Assembly (NCBI RefSeq): GCF_026167665.1
Contig: NZ_CP098740.1
Location: 3,596,001-3,660,000, forward strand
Source of the DNA: Streptomyces drozdowiczii
GTDB lineage: Bacteria; Actinomycetota; Actinomycetes; Streptomycetales; Streptomycetaceae
Length of the DNA: 64,000 nt
Reading direction: 5' to 3'
The notes under the pieces were generated by a model that saw only the letters and a list, made by a program, of their open reading frames with translations, searched no databases and was not told the DNA's origin. The position numbers were made by a program, and so were the translations under genes. The stretch's first letter is position 1. The number at the start of each line of letters is the position of its first letter. Positions 1 to 9,210 of the stretch are shown in pieces.

Positions 1-70
1 CGCGGCGACCCGGGAGCAGTTCCCGGCGCTGAAGGACCGGCGGCTCGGAGTGCCCGCGCCGAGGATCTGA
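1..70 (+). CDS. C-terminal end of an unidentified protein (partial)
   Basis: An open frame enters from the left edge (first full codon at base 2) and stops at TGA 68-70. Only 22 residues are visible, ending KDRRLGVPAPRI. No domain can be recognised from so short a tail. The GC-rich codon use fits a real gene, and the stop is followed at once by an 8-bp inverted repeat (77-84 with 112-119), as expected of a gene end. I do not assign a function. Confidence 0.5.
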   Translation, partial: AATREQFPALKDRRLGVPAPRI

Positions 71-76
71 CGTGCG

Positions 77-119
77 AAGGGCCCTCGTCCCACGGTTTCA
101 CGTGAAACAAGGGGCCCTT
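77..119. terminator. Inverted repeat enclosing a parS site, probable bidirectional terminator
   Basis: AAGGGCCC at 77-84 pairs with GGGCCCTT at 112-119. The loop contains the palindromic parS site, so two nested stems can form. It sits between convergent genes, the partial gene ending at 70 and the LURP-one gene ending at 136, which suits a shared terminator. Confidence 0.55.
95..108. other. parS: parS site (ParB binding)
   Basis: The 14-bp palindrome GTTTCACGTGAAAC matches the Streptomyces/Bacillus parS consensus exactly. ParB loads onto such sites to organise and segregate the origin region. Streptomyces chromosomes carry about twenty copies clustered around oriC, so this site and the two others in the window indicate an origin-proximal location. 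It lies between convergent genes. Confidence 0.9.
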
Positions 120-135
120 GGCGCGGTAGGCGCGG

Positions 136-627
136 TCAGTCGTCGTGGTCCTTCTCCGCGAGCACGATCACGCACACCGCCACCGCGATCAGCAGTGACG
201 CGTCGGCGTCGTCCCGCACGATGTCGATGCCGTACGTGTCCCGGATGGACAGCCAGCGGCGGGAGATCTGGGCCAGCAGCTCGCCGTCGTAGTCGATCGC
301 GAACTCGCGGTCCAGGATCTTCCCGCTGACGTCCAGCTCGGTGCCGTCCGCGAGGGTCACGCGGTAGTGGTTGCGGAGCAGCGACAGGTGCTTCTTCTTG
401 ACCTTGGCGAGCTGTTCGCCGTCCCGCTCGATCAGCATCGTGTCGCGGAGGCTCAGGAGCTTCTGGCGGATCTCCACCAGGATCCGGCCCTGCGCGTCCT
501 TCAGCTCGAAGGTGTCGCGCACCCGCATGGCCTTGCCGTCGACCAGGAAGACCTTGCGGCCGTCCGCGTCCTCGATCCAGTAGTCGTCACCGATGCCGAA
601 GATGCGCTCACGCACGAGAAGTCTCAT
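136..627 (-). CDS. LURP-one-related (scramblase-fold) family protein
   Basis: A 163-residue protein beginning MRLLVRERIFGIGDDYWI. Its repeated short beta-strand pattern (DDYWIEDADGRKVF, LKDAQGRILVEI, IERDGEQLAKV, YDGELLAQISRRW) is typical of the LURP-one/DUF567 tubby-like fold, which ends in a hydrophobic helix; here residues about 146-157 are LLIAVAVCVIVLA. Length is usual for the family. The bacterial role is not established; a membrane- or lipid-associated function is inferred from the fold. It diverges from the thioredoxin/NHL gene, with about 64 bp between starts. There is no clear Shine-Dalgarno sequence. Family call is firm, function open. Confidence 0.85.
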   Translation of the reverse strand: MRLLVRERIFGIGDDYWIEDADGRKVFLVDGKAMRVRDTFELKDAQGRILVEIRQKLLSLRDTMLIERDGEQLAKVKKKHLSLLRNHYRVTLADGTELDVSGKILDREFAIDYDGELLAQISRRWLSIRDTYGIDIVRDDADASLLIAVAVCVIVLAEKDHDD

Positions 628-691
628 GGCTCACAGGTTCCCCGAGCCACCTGTGGAATGCGGGAACGCCACGGTGTTGTTGACTGGTCCC

Positions 692-2497
692 ATGGCAACA
701 CGAGCGCGCGTCAGGGCCCCCGAACTCATCGGCAAGGGCGGCTGGCTCAATACAGGCGACCGGCAGTACACCCTCGCCGACCTGCGAGGACGCATCGTCA
801 TCCTCGACTTCTGGACCTTCTGCTGTGTGAACTGCCTGCATGTTCTCGACGAACTGCGCGAGCTGGAGGAGAAGCACCGCGACACCGTCGTGATCATCGG
901 CGTGCACTCGCCGAAGTTCGTGCACGAGGCGGAGCACCAGGCGGTCGTGGACGCGGTCGAGCGGTACGAGGTCCACCACCCGGTCCTCGACGACCCCGAG
1001 CTGGCCACCTGGAAGCAGTACGCCGTACGCGCCTGGCCCACGCTCGTCGTCATCGACCCCGAGGGCTACGTCGTCGCCCAGCACGCCGGTGAGGGCCATG
1101 CCCACGCCATCGAGAAGCTGGTCGAGGAGCTGGAGGCGGAGCACGCGGCGAAGGGCACCCTGCGACGCGGGGACGGCCCCTACGTGGCACCCGAGCCGGT
1201 CGCCACGCATCTGCGGTTCCCCGGCAAGGCGCTGCTCCTCGCGGACGGCGGCTTCCTGGTCTCCGACACCACCCGGCACCGGCTGGTCGAGCTGGACCCG
1301 GACGGCGAGACCGTCCGCCGGTACTTCGGGACGGGCGAGCGCGGGTTCACGGACGGCGGGCCCGACCAGGTCCGCTTCAGCGAACCGCAGGGGCTCGCCC
1401 TGCTGCCCGACGGGCGGATCGCGGTCGCCGACACCGTCAACCACGCCATCCGCGCCCTCGACCTGGCGACCGGGACCACCACCACCCTCGCCGGCACCGG
1501 CCGCCAGTGGTGGCAGGGGGCGCCCACCAGCGGCCCGGCCCGCGAGGTGGACCTCTCCTCGCCGTGGGACGTCGCCTGGTTCGACGGCCGGCTCTGGATC
1601 GCCATGGCCGGGGTGCACCAGCTGTGGACGTACGACCCCGAGGACGGCACCGTACGGGTCGCCGCCGGGACCACCAACGAGGGCCTGGTCGACGGGCCCG
1701 GCGCGGAGGCGTGGTTCGCCCAGCCGTCCGGGCTCGCGGCGACCGAGGAGCGGCTGTGGGTCGCCGACTCGGAGACGTCCGCGCTGCGCTGGGTCGACCG
1801 CGAGGGCGCCGTGCACACGGCCGTGGGCACCGGCCTCTTCGACTTCGGCCACCGGGACGGCGCCGCCGGGCAGGCCCTGCTCCAGCACCCCCTCGGCGTC
1901 ACCGCCCTGCCCGACGGGTCCGTCGCCGTCTGCGACACCTACAACCACGCCCTGCGCCGGTACGACCCGGCGGGCGACGAGGTCACCACCCTGGCCACGG
2001 ACCTGCGGGAGCCCAGCGACGCCGTGCTGGTGGACGGCGACCTCGTGGTCGTGGAGTCCGCCCGCCACCGGCTGACCCGGCTGCGGCTGCCCGAGGAGGC
2101 GGTACGCGTCGCCGAACAGGCGCACCGCACGCAGCGGGCCGCGACCGAGGTCGCCCCCGGCGCGCTCCGGCTCGACGTCGTCTTCCAGGCACCGGCCGGG
2201 CAGAAGCTGGACACCCGGTACGGTCCCTCGACGCGGCTGCTGGTCTCCTCGACCCCGCCCGGGCTGCTGGCCGAGGGCGAGGGCGCCGGCATCGACCTCT
2301 TCCGCGACCTCGTCCTCGCGGACGGCGTCACCGAGGGCGTCCTGCACGTCTCCGCGATGGCCGCGTCCTGCGACGACGACCCGGCGAACGAGTACCCGGC
2401 CTGCCACGTCCACCAGCAGGACTGGGGCGTACCGGTCCGCGTCACGGGGGGCGGCGCGGCCCGGCTGCCGCTGGTCCTCGCGGGGATGGACGCGTAA
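692..2497 (+). CDS. Thioredoxin-like plus NHL-repeat protein (NHLRC2-like)
   Basis: A 601-residue protein starting at ATG 692 (MATRARVRAPELIGKGGWLN). Residues about 20-155 form a thioredoxin/TlpA-like domain whose active-site position reads FCCVNCLH, a CxxC variant close to the CCINC of animal NHLRC2. From about residue 175 a beta-propeller of NHL repeats follows (DGGFLVSDTTRHRLVELD, LLPDGRIAVADTVNHAIRAL, LPDGSVAVCDTYNHALRRYD). There is no signal peptide, so it is probably cytosolic. The in-frame codons upstream of 692 overlap the divergent LURP gene, so the later ATG is preferred. Redox or scaffolding function is inferred from domains; the substrate is unknown. Confidence 0.85.
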   Translation: MATRARVRAPELIGKGGWLNTGDRQYTLADLRGRIVILDFWTFCCVNCLHVLDELRELEEKHRDTVVIIGVHSPKFVHEAEHQAVVDAVERYEVHHPVLDDPELATWKQYAVRAWPTLVVIDPEGYVVAQHAGEGHAHAIEKLVEELEAEHAAKGTLRRGDGPYVAPEPVATHLRFPGKALLLADGGFLVSDTTRHRLVELDPDGETVRRYFGTGERGFTDGGPDQVRFSEPQGLALLPDGRIAVADTVNHAIRALDLATGTTTTLAGTGRQWWQGAPTSGPAREVDLSSPWDVAWFDGRLWIAMAGVHQLWTYDPEDGTVRVAAGTTNEGLVDGPGAEAWFAQPSGLAATEERLWVADSETSALRWVDREGAVHTAVGTGLFDFGHRDGAAGQALLQHPLGVTALPDGSVAVCDTYNHALRRYDPAGDEVTTLATDLREPSDAVLVDGDLVVVESARHRLTRLRLPEEAVRVAEQAHRTQRAATEVAPGALRLDVVFQAPAGQKLDTRYGPSTRLLVSSTPPGLLAEGEGAGIDLFRDLVLADGVTEGVLHVSAMAASCDDDPANEYPACHVHQQDWGVPVRVTGGGAARLPLVLAGMDA

Positions 2498-2523
2498 GCG
2501 CCGAGGCGCCTCAGCCGTCCGCC

Positions 2524-5364
2524 TCAGCCGTCCGCCGTCAGGCGGCGGGTCGCCTCGGTGTGGCGGCGTACGTGGTCCGGGCTCGCCGTCACCCGGAGCA
2601 GCGCCTCCAGGGCCCGGACCGCGCCCTCGTCGTAGTCGGCGCGCTCCGCCTCCGTGGCCGCCTCGTCCAGGAGCCGGATGCCCTCCTCCTCCGCGCCCAG
2701 GGCGAGGCGGGCCTCGCCGCTGACGGACAGCAGCAGCACCCGGCGGGCCGCCTCCTCGTGCTCCGGGCCCAGGTCGAAGGCGGTCCGGGCGGAGTCCAGG
2801 GCGTCCCTCGGGCGTCCCGCCGTCAGCTGCATCCGGGCCAGGTGCTGGAGCGCGAGCATCTCGGTGTGCGCGTCGGGCTCCTTCCTGGCCAGCGCGAGGG
2901 CCCGCTCGCAGCCCTCCATCGCCACGTCCAGGCCGCCCTGCTCGGCCTGGACGATGGCCAGGTTGATCAGCGCCGTCGCCTCGCCGAGCCGGTCCCCGGC
3001 CTGCCGGGCGAGTCCGGGCGAGGGCTCCAGCGTGGCGACCGCCTCACCGGTCCTGCCCTCTTCCGTCAGGACCCAGCCGAGCAGATTGCGGACCCGGGAC
3101 TCGGCGTACGGGTCCTCGCGGGCGACGGCCGCCGCCAGGGCGAGTTCCAGCATCGGGACCCAGCCGTCCCGGACCCGCCAGACGACGTGCGGCCACTGGA
3201 GCAGGATGATCCGCCACGCCCGGTCGTCCAGCCCGGCGGCCCGGGCCGCGGCGGCCGCCAGGGTCAGGTCCTCGCGCTCGGCGGCCAGCCAGCTCATCGC
3301 CTCCGCCCGGTCCGTGAAGTCCCGGGTCGCGGTGGGCGCGTGGAAGTCGTCGGGCAGCACGAAGCAGGGTTCGCCGCCCGGTTCCGCCGTGTCGGCGGCG
3401 GCGAGCGCGGTCGCGATGTAGTGGTCCAGCACCCCGATGAGCGCGTCCGGCGCCCCCGCCGGGTCGAGCCCCCGCGCGTACAGCCGCACCAGGTCGTGCA
3501 GTATCCAGCGCCCGGGGCCGGCCTCCGTGACCAGATGGGCGGCGGCCAGCCGTTCCAGCGCGGCTCCCGCGGTGACCGGGTCGCTGCCGGCGAGCGCGGC
3601 GGCGGTGTACGGGTCGAAGTGGCTGCCCGGGTGGTGGCCGAGCCGGCCCAGGTGGTGGACGGCGTCCGGCGGCAGCTGCTGCACGGTGAGCCGCAGGGCG
3701 GCGGAGACGCCGGTGTCCTCCACGTCCAGATAGGACAGCCGGCTGCGCTCGTCGGCGAGTTCGTCGGCCATGGCGGCCAGCGTCCACTGCGGGCGGCCCG
3801 CCAGCCGGGCCGCCGTCACCCGCAGCGCGAGGGGCAGTCCGCCGCAGAGTTCTGCGAGCCGCCGGGCCGCCACCGGTTCCGCGAGGACCCGTTCCTCGCC
3901 CAGCACCCCGGCCAGCAGCGCGGTGCCGTCCGTCGGTTCCAGTATGTCCACCGGGACCGGTACGGCCGCGTCCGAGGCGATCAGCCCGTCGAGCCGGTGC
4001 CGGCTGGTGACCAGCGTGACGCAGTCCGCGCCGCCCGGCAGCAACGGCCTGACCTGCCCGGAGTCCCGGGCGTTGTCCAGCACGACGAGGAGGCTGAGCC
4101 GGTCGGTGAGCGAGCGGAACAGCGCCGCCGCGCCGGACACGGACTCCGGCACCCGGCGGGGCGCGACGCCGAGCGCGAGCAGGAACTCCCGCAGCACTTC
4201 GAGCGGGGTCGGTTCGCCGGTCTCCCCGAACCCGCGCAGATCCGCGAACAGCCGCCCGTCCGGGAAGGCGGCGGGGGACCGGCGCGCCCAGTGGAGGGCC
4301 AGCGCGGTCTTCCCGACCCCGGCAGGACCGGTGACCAGGCACACGGGCGCCTCCCCGGCCGCCGCCCGCGACAACGCGGTCAGCTCGGCCCCCCGCCCGT
4401 GGAACCCGCGCGGCGCGCGCGGCAGCAGATCGGCGGGTACGCCTCCGGCGGTGTACGGGGAGGGCGGCACCTGCGCCGGCAGGACGGCCCGCGCGGCGCC
4501 GGTTCCGGCGAACGACTGCGGTCCGCCGGGCGCCGCGCCGGGACGGGCGCGGGTGGATGCGGCACCGGACAGCGGTGAACCGGCCCCGGCGGCGTGCTCC
4601 GGGGCGACGGGTCCGCCGGGCCCGCCCTCCCCGCGCAGAACGCGCGCGTACGCGTCCGCCAGTTCGCGGCCCGGGTCGATGCCCAGTTCGTCCGCGAGCA
4701 GGCGGCGGGTGCGGTGGAAGCAGTCCAGGGCCTCGGACTGGCGGCCCGAGCGGTGCAGGGCGGTCATCAGGGCCGCCGCCAGGGATTCGCGCAGGGGATG
4801 GGCGACGGCCTCCGCGCGGAGGACCGCCGCCGCGCGGTGGTGTTCGCCCAGCTCCCCGTAGGCACCGGCCAGCTGCTCGACCGTCGAGAGGCGGGACTCC
4901 TCCAGCGCGTGGGCGGCCGCCTGGAGCGGGGCGCTCGCGAAGGTGCCGGTGAGGGCGGGCCCCTGCCAGAGCGACAGGGCCTCCTTCAGCATCAGCACCG
5001 TGTCGGCGGGTTCCCGCTGCTCGCGGGCCAGCATCAGCAGTTCCTCGAACCGCTGGGAGTCCAGCAGGGTTTCGGGCGCCCGGAGGACGTACGCGTCGCC
5101 GAGCGTCGCCAGCTCGACCCCGTACGCCCGCGCGTCCGCGCCGACCAACAGGGCGCGCAGCCGGGAGACATGGCCCTGGATGACCGTGCGGGCGTGGAGC
5201 GGCGGCTCCTCGTCCCACAGGCAGTCGGTCAGCCGTGCCATCGACACGGGGGTGTTGGCGTGCAGCAGCAGGGCGGCGAGCAGGCTGCGGCGCTTGGCGG
5301 GGCCGAGGGGCAGCGGCCCGGTCAGCGTGTCGACGCAGACGGTGCCGAGCAGCCGGAACTCCAC
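2524..5364 (-). CDS. AfsR/SARP-family transcriptional regulator with NB-ARC and TPR domains
   Basis: A 946-residue protein starting at GTG 5364 behind AAGGGGAG. Residues 1-95 form an OmpR-like winged helix (MEFRLLGTVCVD, PAKRRSLLAALLLHANTPVS). Residues about 95-245 are the bacterial transcriptional activation domain ending LLADELGIDPGRELADAYARV. An NB-ARC ATPase follows with Walker A GPAGVGKTALAL near residue 350. The C-terminus carries TPR-like helices (AVATLEPSPGLARQAGD and following). This is the architecture of S. coelicolor AfsR, a global activator of secondary metabolism, and the length is close to AfsR. A pathway-specific target cannot be named since no biosynthetic cluster lies nearby. 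It converges on the NHL gene. Confidence 0.9.
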   Translation of the reverse strand: MEFRLLGTVCVDTLTGPLPLGPAKRRSLLAALLLHANTPVSMARLTDCLWDEEPPLHARTVIQGHVSRLRALLVGADARAYGVELATLGDAYVLRAPETLLDSQRFEELLMLAREQREPADTVLMLKEALSLWQGPALTGTFASAPLQAAAHALEESRLSTVEQLAGAYGELGEHHRAAAVLRAEAVAHPLRESLAAALMTALHRSGRQSEALDCFHRTRRLLADELGIDPGRELADAYARVLRGEGGPGGPVAPEHAAGAGSPLSGAASTRARPGAAPGGPQSFAGTGAARAVLPAQVPPSPYTAGGVPADLLPRAPRGFHGRGAELTALSRAAAGEAPVCLVTGPAGVGKTALALHWARRSPAAFPDGRLFADLRGFGETGEPTPLEVLREFLLALGVAPRRVPESVSGAAALFRSLTDRLSLLVVLDNARDSGQVRPLLPGGADCVTLVTSRHRLDGLIASDAAVPVPVDILEPTDGTALLAGVLGEERVLAEPVAARRLAELCGGLPLALRVTAARLAGRPQWTLAAMADELADERSRLSYLDVEDTGVSAALRLTVQQLPPDAVHHLGRLGHHPGSHFDPYTAAALAGSDPVTAGAALERLAAAHLVTEAGPGRWILHDLVRLYARGLDPAGAPDALIGVLDHYIATALAAADTAEPGGEPCFVLPDDFHAPTATRDFTDRAEAMSWLAAEREDLTLAAAAARAAGLDDRAWRIILLQWPHVVWRVRDGWVPMLELALAAAVAREDPYAESRVRNLLGWVLTEEGRTGEAVATLEPSPGLARQAGDRLGEATALINLAIVQAEQGGLDVAMEGCERALALARKEPDAHTEMLALQHLARMQLTAGRPRDALDSARTAFDLGPEHEEAARRVLLLSVSGEARLALGAEEEGIRLLDEAATEAERADYDEGAVRALEALLRVTASPDHVRRHTEATRRLTADG

Positions 5365-5475
5365 GAGCGGCTCCCCTTCGGGGTCTGACGCGCCCGGTTC
5401 CGGGTCACGGACAAGTGCCCAGAATATCGGGGATTCCGCCGTGGTGTTCCGGGGGTGTGGCCGGATCGCCCCCGG

Positions 5476-5694
5476 TCACAGGTGCCGTTCGTCGTCGGAC
5501 ACGACCGTCGTGGTGGGCGGCACGACCATGCGGCGGCGCCGGATGACGCTCGCGTAGACGAAGACGCCGATCACGCCGACGATCATCATGATCCAGCCGA
5601 CCAGGTCGACGTTGACGCTGTCCATGTGCCAATCGGTCGCGAAGGCCAGGATGGCCCCCACCCCGATGAGGAGAATGCATCCGCCGAGTCCCAT
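5476..5694 (-). CDS. Small two-helix membrane protein (DUF6458-like)
   Basis: A 72-residue protein with TAGGAGG seven bases before its ATG. Two hydrophobic segments (GCILLIGVGAILAFAT, residues about 5-20; DLVGWIMMIVGVIGVFVYA, about 30-48) are followed by the basic cluster RRRR and a short polar tail. The pattern matches small actinobacterial membrane proteins grouped as DUF6458, common but uncharacterised. It stands alone between the AfsR-like gene and the aminopeptidase gene on the same strand, with 111 bp to each, so it is probably transcribed singly. Confidence 0.75.
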   Translation of the reverse strand: MGLGGCILLIGVGAILAFATDWHMDSVNVDLVGWIMMIVGVIGVFVYASVIRRRRMVVPPTTTVVSDDERHL

Positions 5695-5806
5695 GAGTTC
5701 CGCCTCCTAGGCGGCCCGGGGCCTCCGGGCCGTGTACGGAGCGCGTACCCGGCCCGGCAACGAGCATGCCTGGGCGGGAGGTTGACGCGGCCTCCCGCCC
5801 CGGGGA

Positions 5807-7105
5807 TCAGCCCGTCAGGAACGCCGCCAGCGCGTTCGCCAGCAGGTACGGGTCGTCCGCGCCGCACAGCTCGCGGGCGCTGTGCATGGACAGGATGGCG
5901 ACGCCGATGTCGACGGTCTTGATGCCGTGCCGGGCGGCGGTGATCGGGCCGATCGTCGTGCCGCAGGGCATCGCGTTGTTGGAGACGAACGCCTGCCACG
6001 GCACGCCCGCCTTCTCGCAGGCCGCGGCGAACACGGACCGGCCGCCGCCGTCGGTGGCGTACCGCATGTTGACGTTGACCTTGAGGATCGGTCCGCCGTT
6101 GACGACCGGGTGGTGCGTGGGGTCGTGGCGCTCCGCGTAGTTCGGGTGGATCGCGTGCCCGGTGTCGGAGGAGAGGCAGACCGTGCCGGCGAAGGCGCGG
6201 GCGCGGTCCTCGTAAGTGCCGCCCCGGGCGAAGACCGAGCGCTCCAGGACCGTGCCGAGCAGCGGCCCGTCCGCGCCGGTGTCCGACTGCGAGCCGTTCT
6301 CCTCGTGGTCGAAGGCGGCCATCACCGGGATGTACGGCAGCTCGGAGTCGGGCTGTCCGGCGACGGCGGCGAGCGCGGCGGTCGCCGCGTGCACCGAGAG
6401 CAGGTTGTCCATGCGCGGCCCGGCCAGCAGCTCGCGGTCGCGGCCCAGGTAGGCCGGCGGCTCGACGGGGTGCGGCATCAGGTCCCAGCCGGTGATGTCC
6501 TCGGCGTCGACGCCCGCCTCCTCGGCGACGAACCGGATGAGGTCGCCCTCCTCGACGTCCCCGAGCCCCCAGATCGGCTGCATGTGCTTCTGCCGGTCCA
6601 GCTTGAGCCCGTCGGTGTTGGCCGACCGGTCCAGGTGCACGGCGAGCTGCGGCACGCGCAGCAGCGGCCGGTCGATCGAAACCAGCCGGTCCGTACCGTC
6701 GCGCAGCGAGATCCGGCCGGCGAGACCGAGGTCGCGATCCAGCCAGGTGTTGAGCAGGGTGCCGCCGTAGACCTCCACGGCGATCTGGCGCCAGCCGTAC
6801 GCACCGGTGTCCGGCAGCGGCTTGACCCGCAGGTTCGGCGAGTCGGTGTGCGCGCCGGCGATCCGGAACGGGGTGTGCGCCCCGGCGCCCTCCGGCACGT
6901 ACCAGGCGACGATCGCGCCACCGCGCAGGACGTACTTGCCGCCGGTGGTCCCGTCCCACGCCGCTGTCTCCTCCACCTGCCGGAATCCGGCCTTCTCCAG
7001 CCGGGCGGCGGCGGTGGCCACGGCGTGGTACGGGGAGGGCGAGGCCATCAGGAAGGCCATCAGATCGTCGGTGTGCCCGCGGTCGAAGCGGAGGGAGGAA
7101 CTCAT
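5807..7105 (-). CDS. M18 family aminopeptidase
   Basis: A 432-residue zinc metallopeptidase of the M18 (aspartyl aminopeptidase) family, which removes N-terminal residues from peptides in the cytosol. Visible landmarks are AGAHTDSPNLRVKP (metal-ligand His and Asp, residues about 85-98), DHEENGSQSDTGADG (acidic catalytic and metal-binding stretch, about 265-280), and SSDTGHAIHPNY and NNAMPCGTTIGP (about 310-390). Length is normal. The start is taken at ATG 7105 (MSSSLRFD); an in-frame GTG nine bases earlier (7114) is possible, and neither has a strong ribosome site. The gene follows the acyl-CoA dehydrogenase on the same strand but is separated from it by a terminator. Confidence 0.92.
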   Translation of the reverse strand: MSSSLRFDRGHTDDLMAFLMASPSPYHAVATAAARLEKAGFRQVEETAAWDGTTGGKYVLRGGAIVAWYVPEGAGAHTPFRIAGAHTDSPNLRVKPLPDTGAYGWRQIAVEVYGGTLLNTWLDRDLGLAGRISLRDGTDRLVSIDRPLLRVPQLAVHLDRSANTDGLKLDRQKHMQPIWGLGDVEEGDLIRFVAEEAGVDAEDITGWDLMPHPVEPPAYLGRDRELLAGPRMDNLLSVHAATAALAAVAGQPDSELPYIPVMAAFDHEENGSQSDTGADGPLLGTVLERSVFARGGTYEDRARAFAGTVCLSSDTGHAIHPNYAERHDPTHHPVVNGGPILKVNVNMRYATDGGGRSVFAAACEKAGVPWQAFVSNNAMPCGTTIGPITAARHGIKTVDIGVAILSMHSARELCGADDPYLLANALAAFLTG

Positions 7106-7175
7106 GTTCTTCACTGTAGCCAGACGTGGCCGAAAGGATTCCCTGTCGCCCCCCGGCCCACCGCGCCCATCATGC

Positions 7176-7214
7176 GGCCGCCGTCCCCGGAAGACGGATC
7201 CGGGGACGGCGGCC
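7176..7214. terminator. Strong hairpin terminator after the acyl-CoA dehydrogenase gene
   Basis: GGCCGCCGTCCCCGG at 7176-7190 pairs perfectly with CCGGGGACGGCGGCC at 7200-7214 across a 9-base loop. It lies 22 bases past the stop of the minus-strand gene at 7236. There is no U-tract, as is usual for Streptomyces terminators. Confidence 0.8.
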
Positions 7215-7235
7215 GGCAGACGTGCGGTACGGCTC

Positions 7236-9062
7236 CTAGAAGGCCGCCTCGTCCAGCTCCATCAGGGAGTTGTCGACGGACTCGGCGAGCGCGCGCTCGG
7301 CGCCGACGCCCGGGAGGACGTTCGCGGCGAAGAACTTCGCGGCGGCGATCTTGCCCTGGTAGAAGGGGACGTCCTTCGCGGAGGCCGTCGGCAGCTTCTC
7401 GGCGGCCACGGCCGCGCCCTTGAGCAGCAGGTAGCCGACGACGACGTCGCCGGAGGCCAGCAGCAGGCGGGTGGTGTTGAGGCCCACCTTGTAGATGTTC
7501 TTGACGTCCTCGCCGGTCGCGGTGAGGTCGGTGATCATCGTGCCGACGATCGCCTCCAGGTCCACCGCGGCCTTCGCGAGGCTGTCCAGCGCGCCGGACA
7601 GCTCCTCGTGGTCCTGGGCGCCCGCGAGGAACTTCTTGATCTCCTCGGAGAGCGCGTTGAGCGAGGCGCCCTGGTCGCGGACGATCTTCCGGAAGAAGAA
7701 GTCCTGGCCCTGGATGGCCGTGGTGCCCTCGTACAGGGTGTCGATCTTGGCGTCGCGGATGTACTGCTCGACCGGGTACTCCTGGAGGTACCCGGAGCCG
7801 CCGAACGTCTGGAGCGACTGCGCCAGCTGCTCGTACGACTTCTCGGAGCCGTAGCCCTTGACGATCGGGAGGAGCAGGTCGTTGAGGCCGTGCAGCGCCT
7901 TGGCGTCCTCGCCCGCGGCCTCCTTCTCCTGGATCGCGTCCTGGACGGAGGCCGTGTAGAGAACGAGGGCGCGCATGCCCTCCGCGTACGCCTTCTGCGT
8001 CATCAGCGAGCGGCGCACGTCGGGGTGGTGCGTGATGGTGACCTTCGGCGCGGCCTTGTCCATGAACTGCGACAGGTCGGTGCCCTGGACGCGCTCCTTG
8101 GCGTACTCCAGCGCGTTCAGGTAGCCCGTGGAGAGCGTGGCGATGGCCTTCGTGCCGACCATCATGCGGGCGAACTCGATGATGCGGAACATCTGGCGGA
8201 TGCCGTCGTGCTTGTCGCCGATGAGCCAGCCCTTGGCGGGGTGGCGGTCGCCGAACGTCATCTCGCAGGTGTTGGACGCCTTGAGGCCCATCTTGTGCTC
8301 GACGTTCGTCGCGTACACGCCGTTGCGCTCGCCCAGCTCGCCGGTGGTCCAGTCGAAGTGGTACTTCGGGACCAGGAAGAGGGAGAGGCCCTTGGTGCCC
8401 GGGCCCGCGCCCTCGGGGCGCGCCAGCACGTAGTGGAGGATGTTCTCCGACATGTCGTGCTCGCCCGAGGTGATGAAGCGCTTCACGCCCTCGATGTGCC
8501 AGGAGCCGTCCTCCTGCTCGACGGCCTTGGTGCGGCCGGCGCCGACGTCGGAGCCGGCGTCCGGCTCGGTCAGCACCATCGTCGAGCCCCACTGCTTCTC
8601 GACGGCGATCTCGGCGACCTTCTTCTGCGCCTCGTTGCCCTCCTCGAAGAGGATGCCGGCGAACGCCGGGCCCGAGGAGTACATCCAGACGGCCGGGTTG
8701 GAGCCGAGCAGCAGCTCCGCGTAACCCCAGATCAGGGAGCGGGGCGAGGTGGTGCCGCCGATCTCCTCCGGCAGGCCCAGGCGCCAGTACTCGGACTCCA
8801 TGAACGCCTGGTACGACTTCTTGAACGTGTCGGGGACCGGCGCGGTGTTGGTCTCCGGGTCGAAGACCGGCGGGTTGCGGTCGGCGTCCGCGTAGGAGTC
8901 GGCGAGCTCGTTCTCGGCGAGGCGGGCGACCTCCTCGAGGATGCTCTTCGCGGTGTCGACGTCCATCTCCGTGAACGGTCCGGTGCCGTACAGCTTGTCG
9001 CGCCCGAGGACCTCGAAGAGGTTGAACTCGATGTCGCGGAGATTCGACTTGTAGTGCCCCAT
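7236..9062 (-). CDS. Acyl-CoA dehydrogenase, long ~600-residue (DmdC-like) subgroup
   Basis: A 608-residue FAD-dependent acyl-CoA dehydrogenase that introduces a 2,3-double bond into an acyl-CoA and passes electrons to ETF. Features are [15 protein letters not shown] (flavin-contacting loop, residues about 160-175), [13 protein letters not shown] (about 192-204), [16 protein letters not shown], and [15 protein letters not shown] (about 430-445), in which the Glu of YEGT is the expected catalytic base. The extra C-terminal helical domain and the length place it with the 3-methylmercaptopropionyl-CoA dehydrogenase-like group rather than the 380-residue short forms. The natural substrate is not evident. 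GGAG precedes the ATG. Monocistronic, with a strong terminator downstream. Confidence 0.92.
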   Translation of the reverse strand: MGHYKSNLRDIEFNLFEVLGRDKLYGTGPFTEMDVDTAKSILEEVARLAENELADSYADADRNPPVFDPETNTAPVPDTFKKSYQAFMESEYWRLGLPEEIGGTTSPRSLIWGYAELLLGSNPAVWMYSSGPAFAGILFEEGNEAQKKVAEIAVEKQWGSTMVLTEPDAGSDVGAGRTKAVEQEDGSWHIEGVKRFITSGEHDMSENILHYVLARPEGAGPGTKGLSLFLVPKYHFDWTTGELGERNGVYATNVEHKMGLKASNTCEMTFGDRHPAKGWLIGDKHDGIRQMFRIIEFARMMVGTKAIATLSTGYLNALEYAKERVQGTDLSQFMDKAAPKVTITHHPDVRRSLMTQKAYAEGMRALVLYTASVQDAIQEKEAAGEDAKALHGLNDLLLPIVKGYGSEKSYEQLAQSLQTFGGSGYLQEYPVEQYIRDAKIDTLYEGTTAIQGQDFFFRKIVRDQGASLNALSEEIKKFLAGAQDHEELSGALDSLAKAAVDLEAIVGTMITDLTATGEDVKNIYKVGLNTTRLLLASGDVVVGYLLLKGAAVAAEKLPTASAKDVPFYQGKIAAAKFFAANVLPGVGAERALAESVDNSLMELDEAAF

Positions 9063-9197
9063 GGGAAGGCTCCGTAATCAATAGCAGTGGCGCGCAGCGC
9101 CCCGTGGAGGGGTGGCCCGGACCTATCAGGTGACCTCTCCGATGATGCTACCCGTCAGTAATAAGACGCAACCCCCTGAGCCCCGGATGTGGCCGAT

Positions 9198-9203
9198 TAC
9201 TCT
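9198..9203 (+). promoter_or_regulatory. -10 element for a leaderless sseB-like transcript
   Basis: TACTCT lies 7 bases before the ATG at 9211, and no Shine-Dalgarno sequence precedes that ATG. Transcription would therefore start at or next to the start codon. No good -35 box is visible. Confidence 0.45.
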
Positions 9204-9210
9204 TTGTTCC

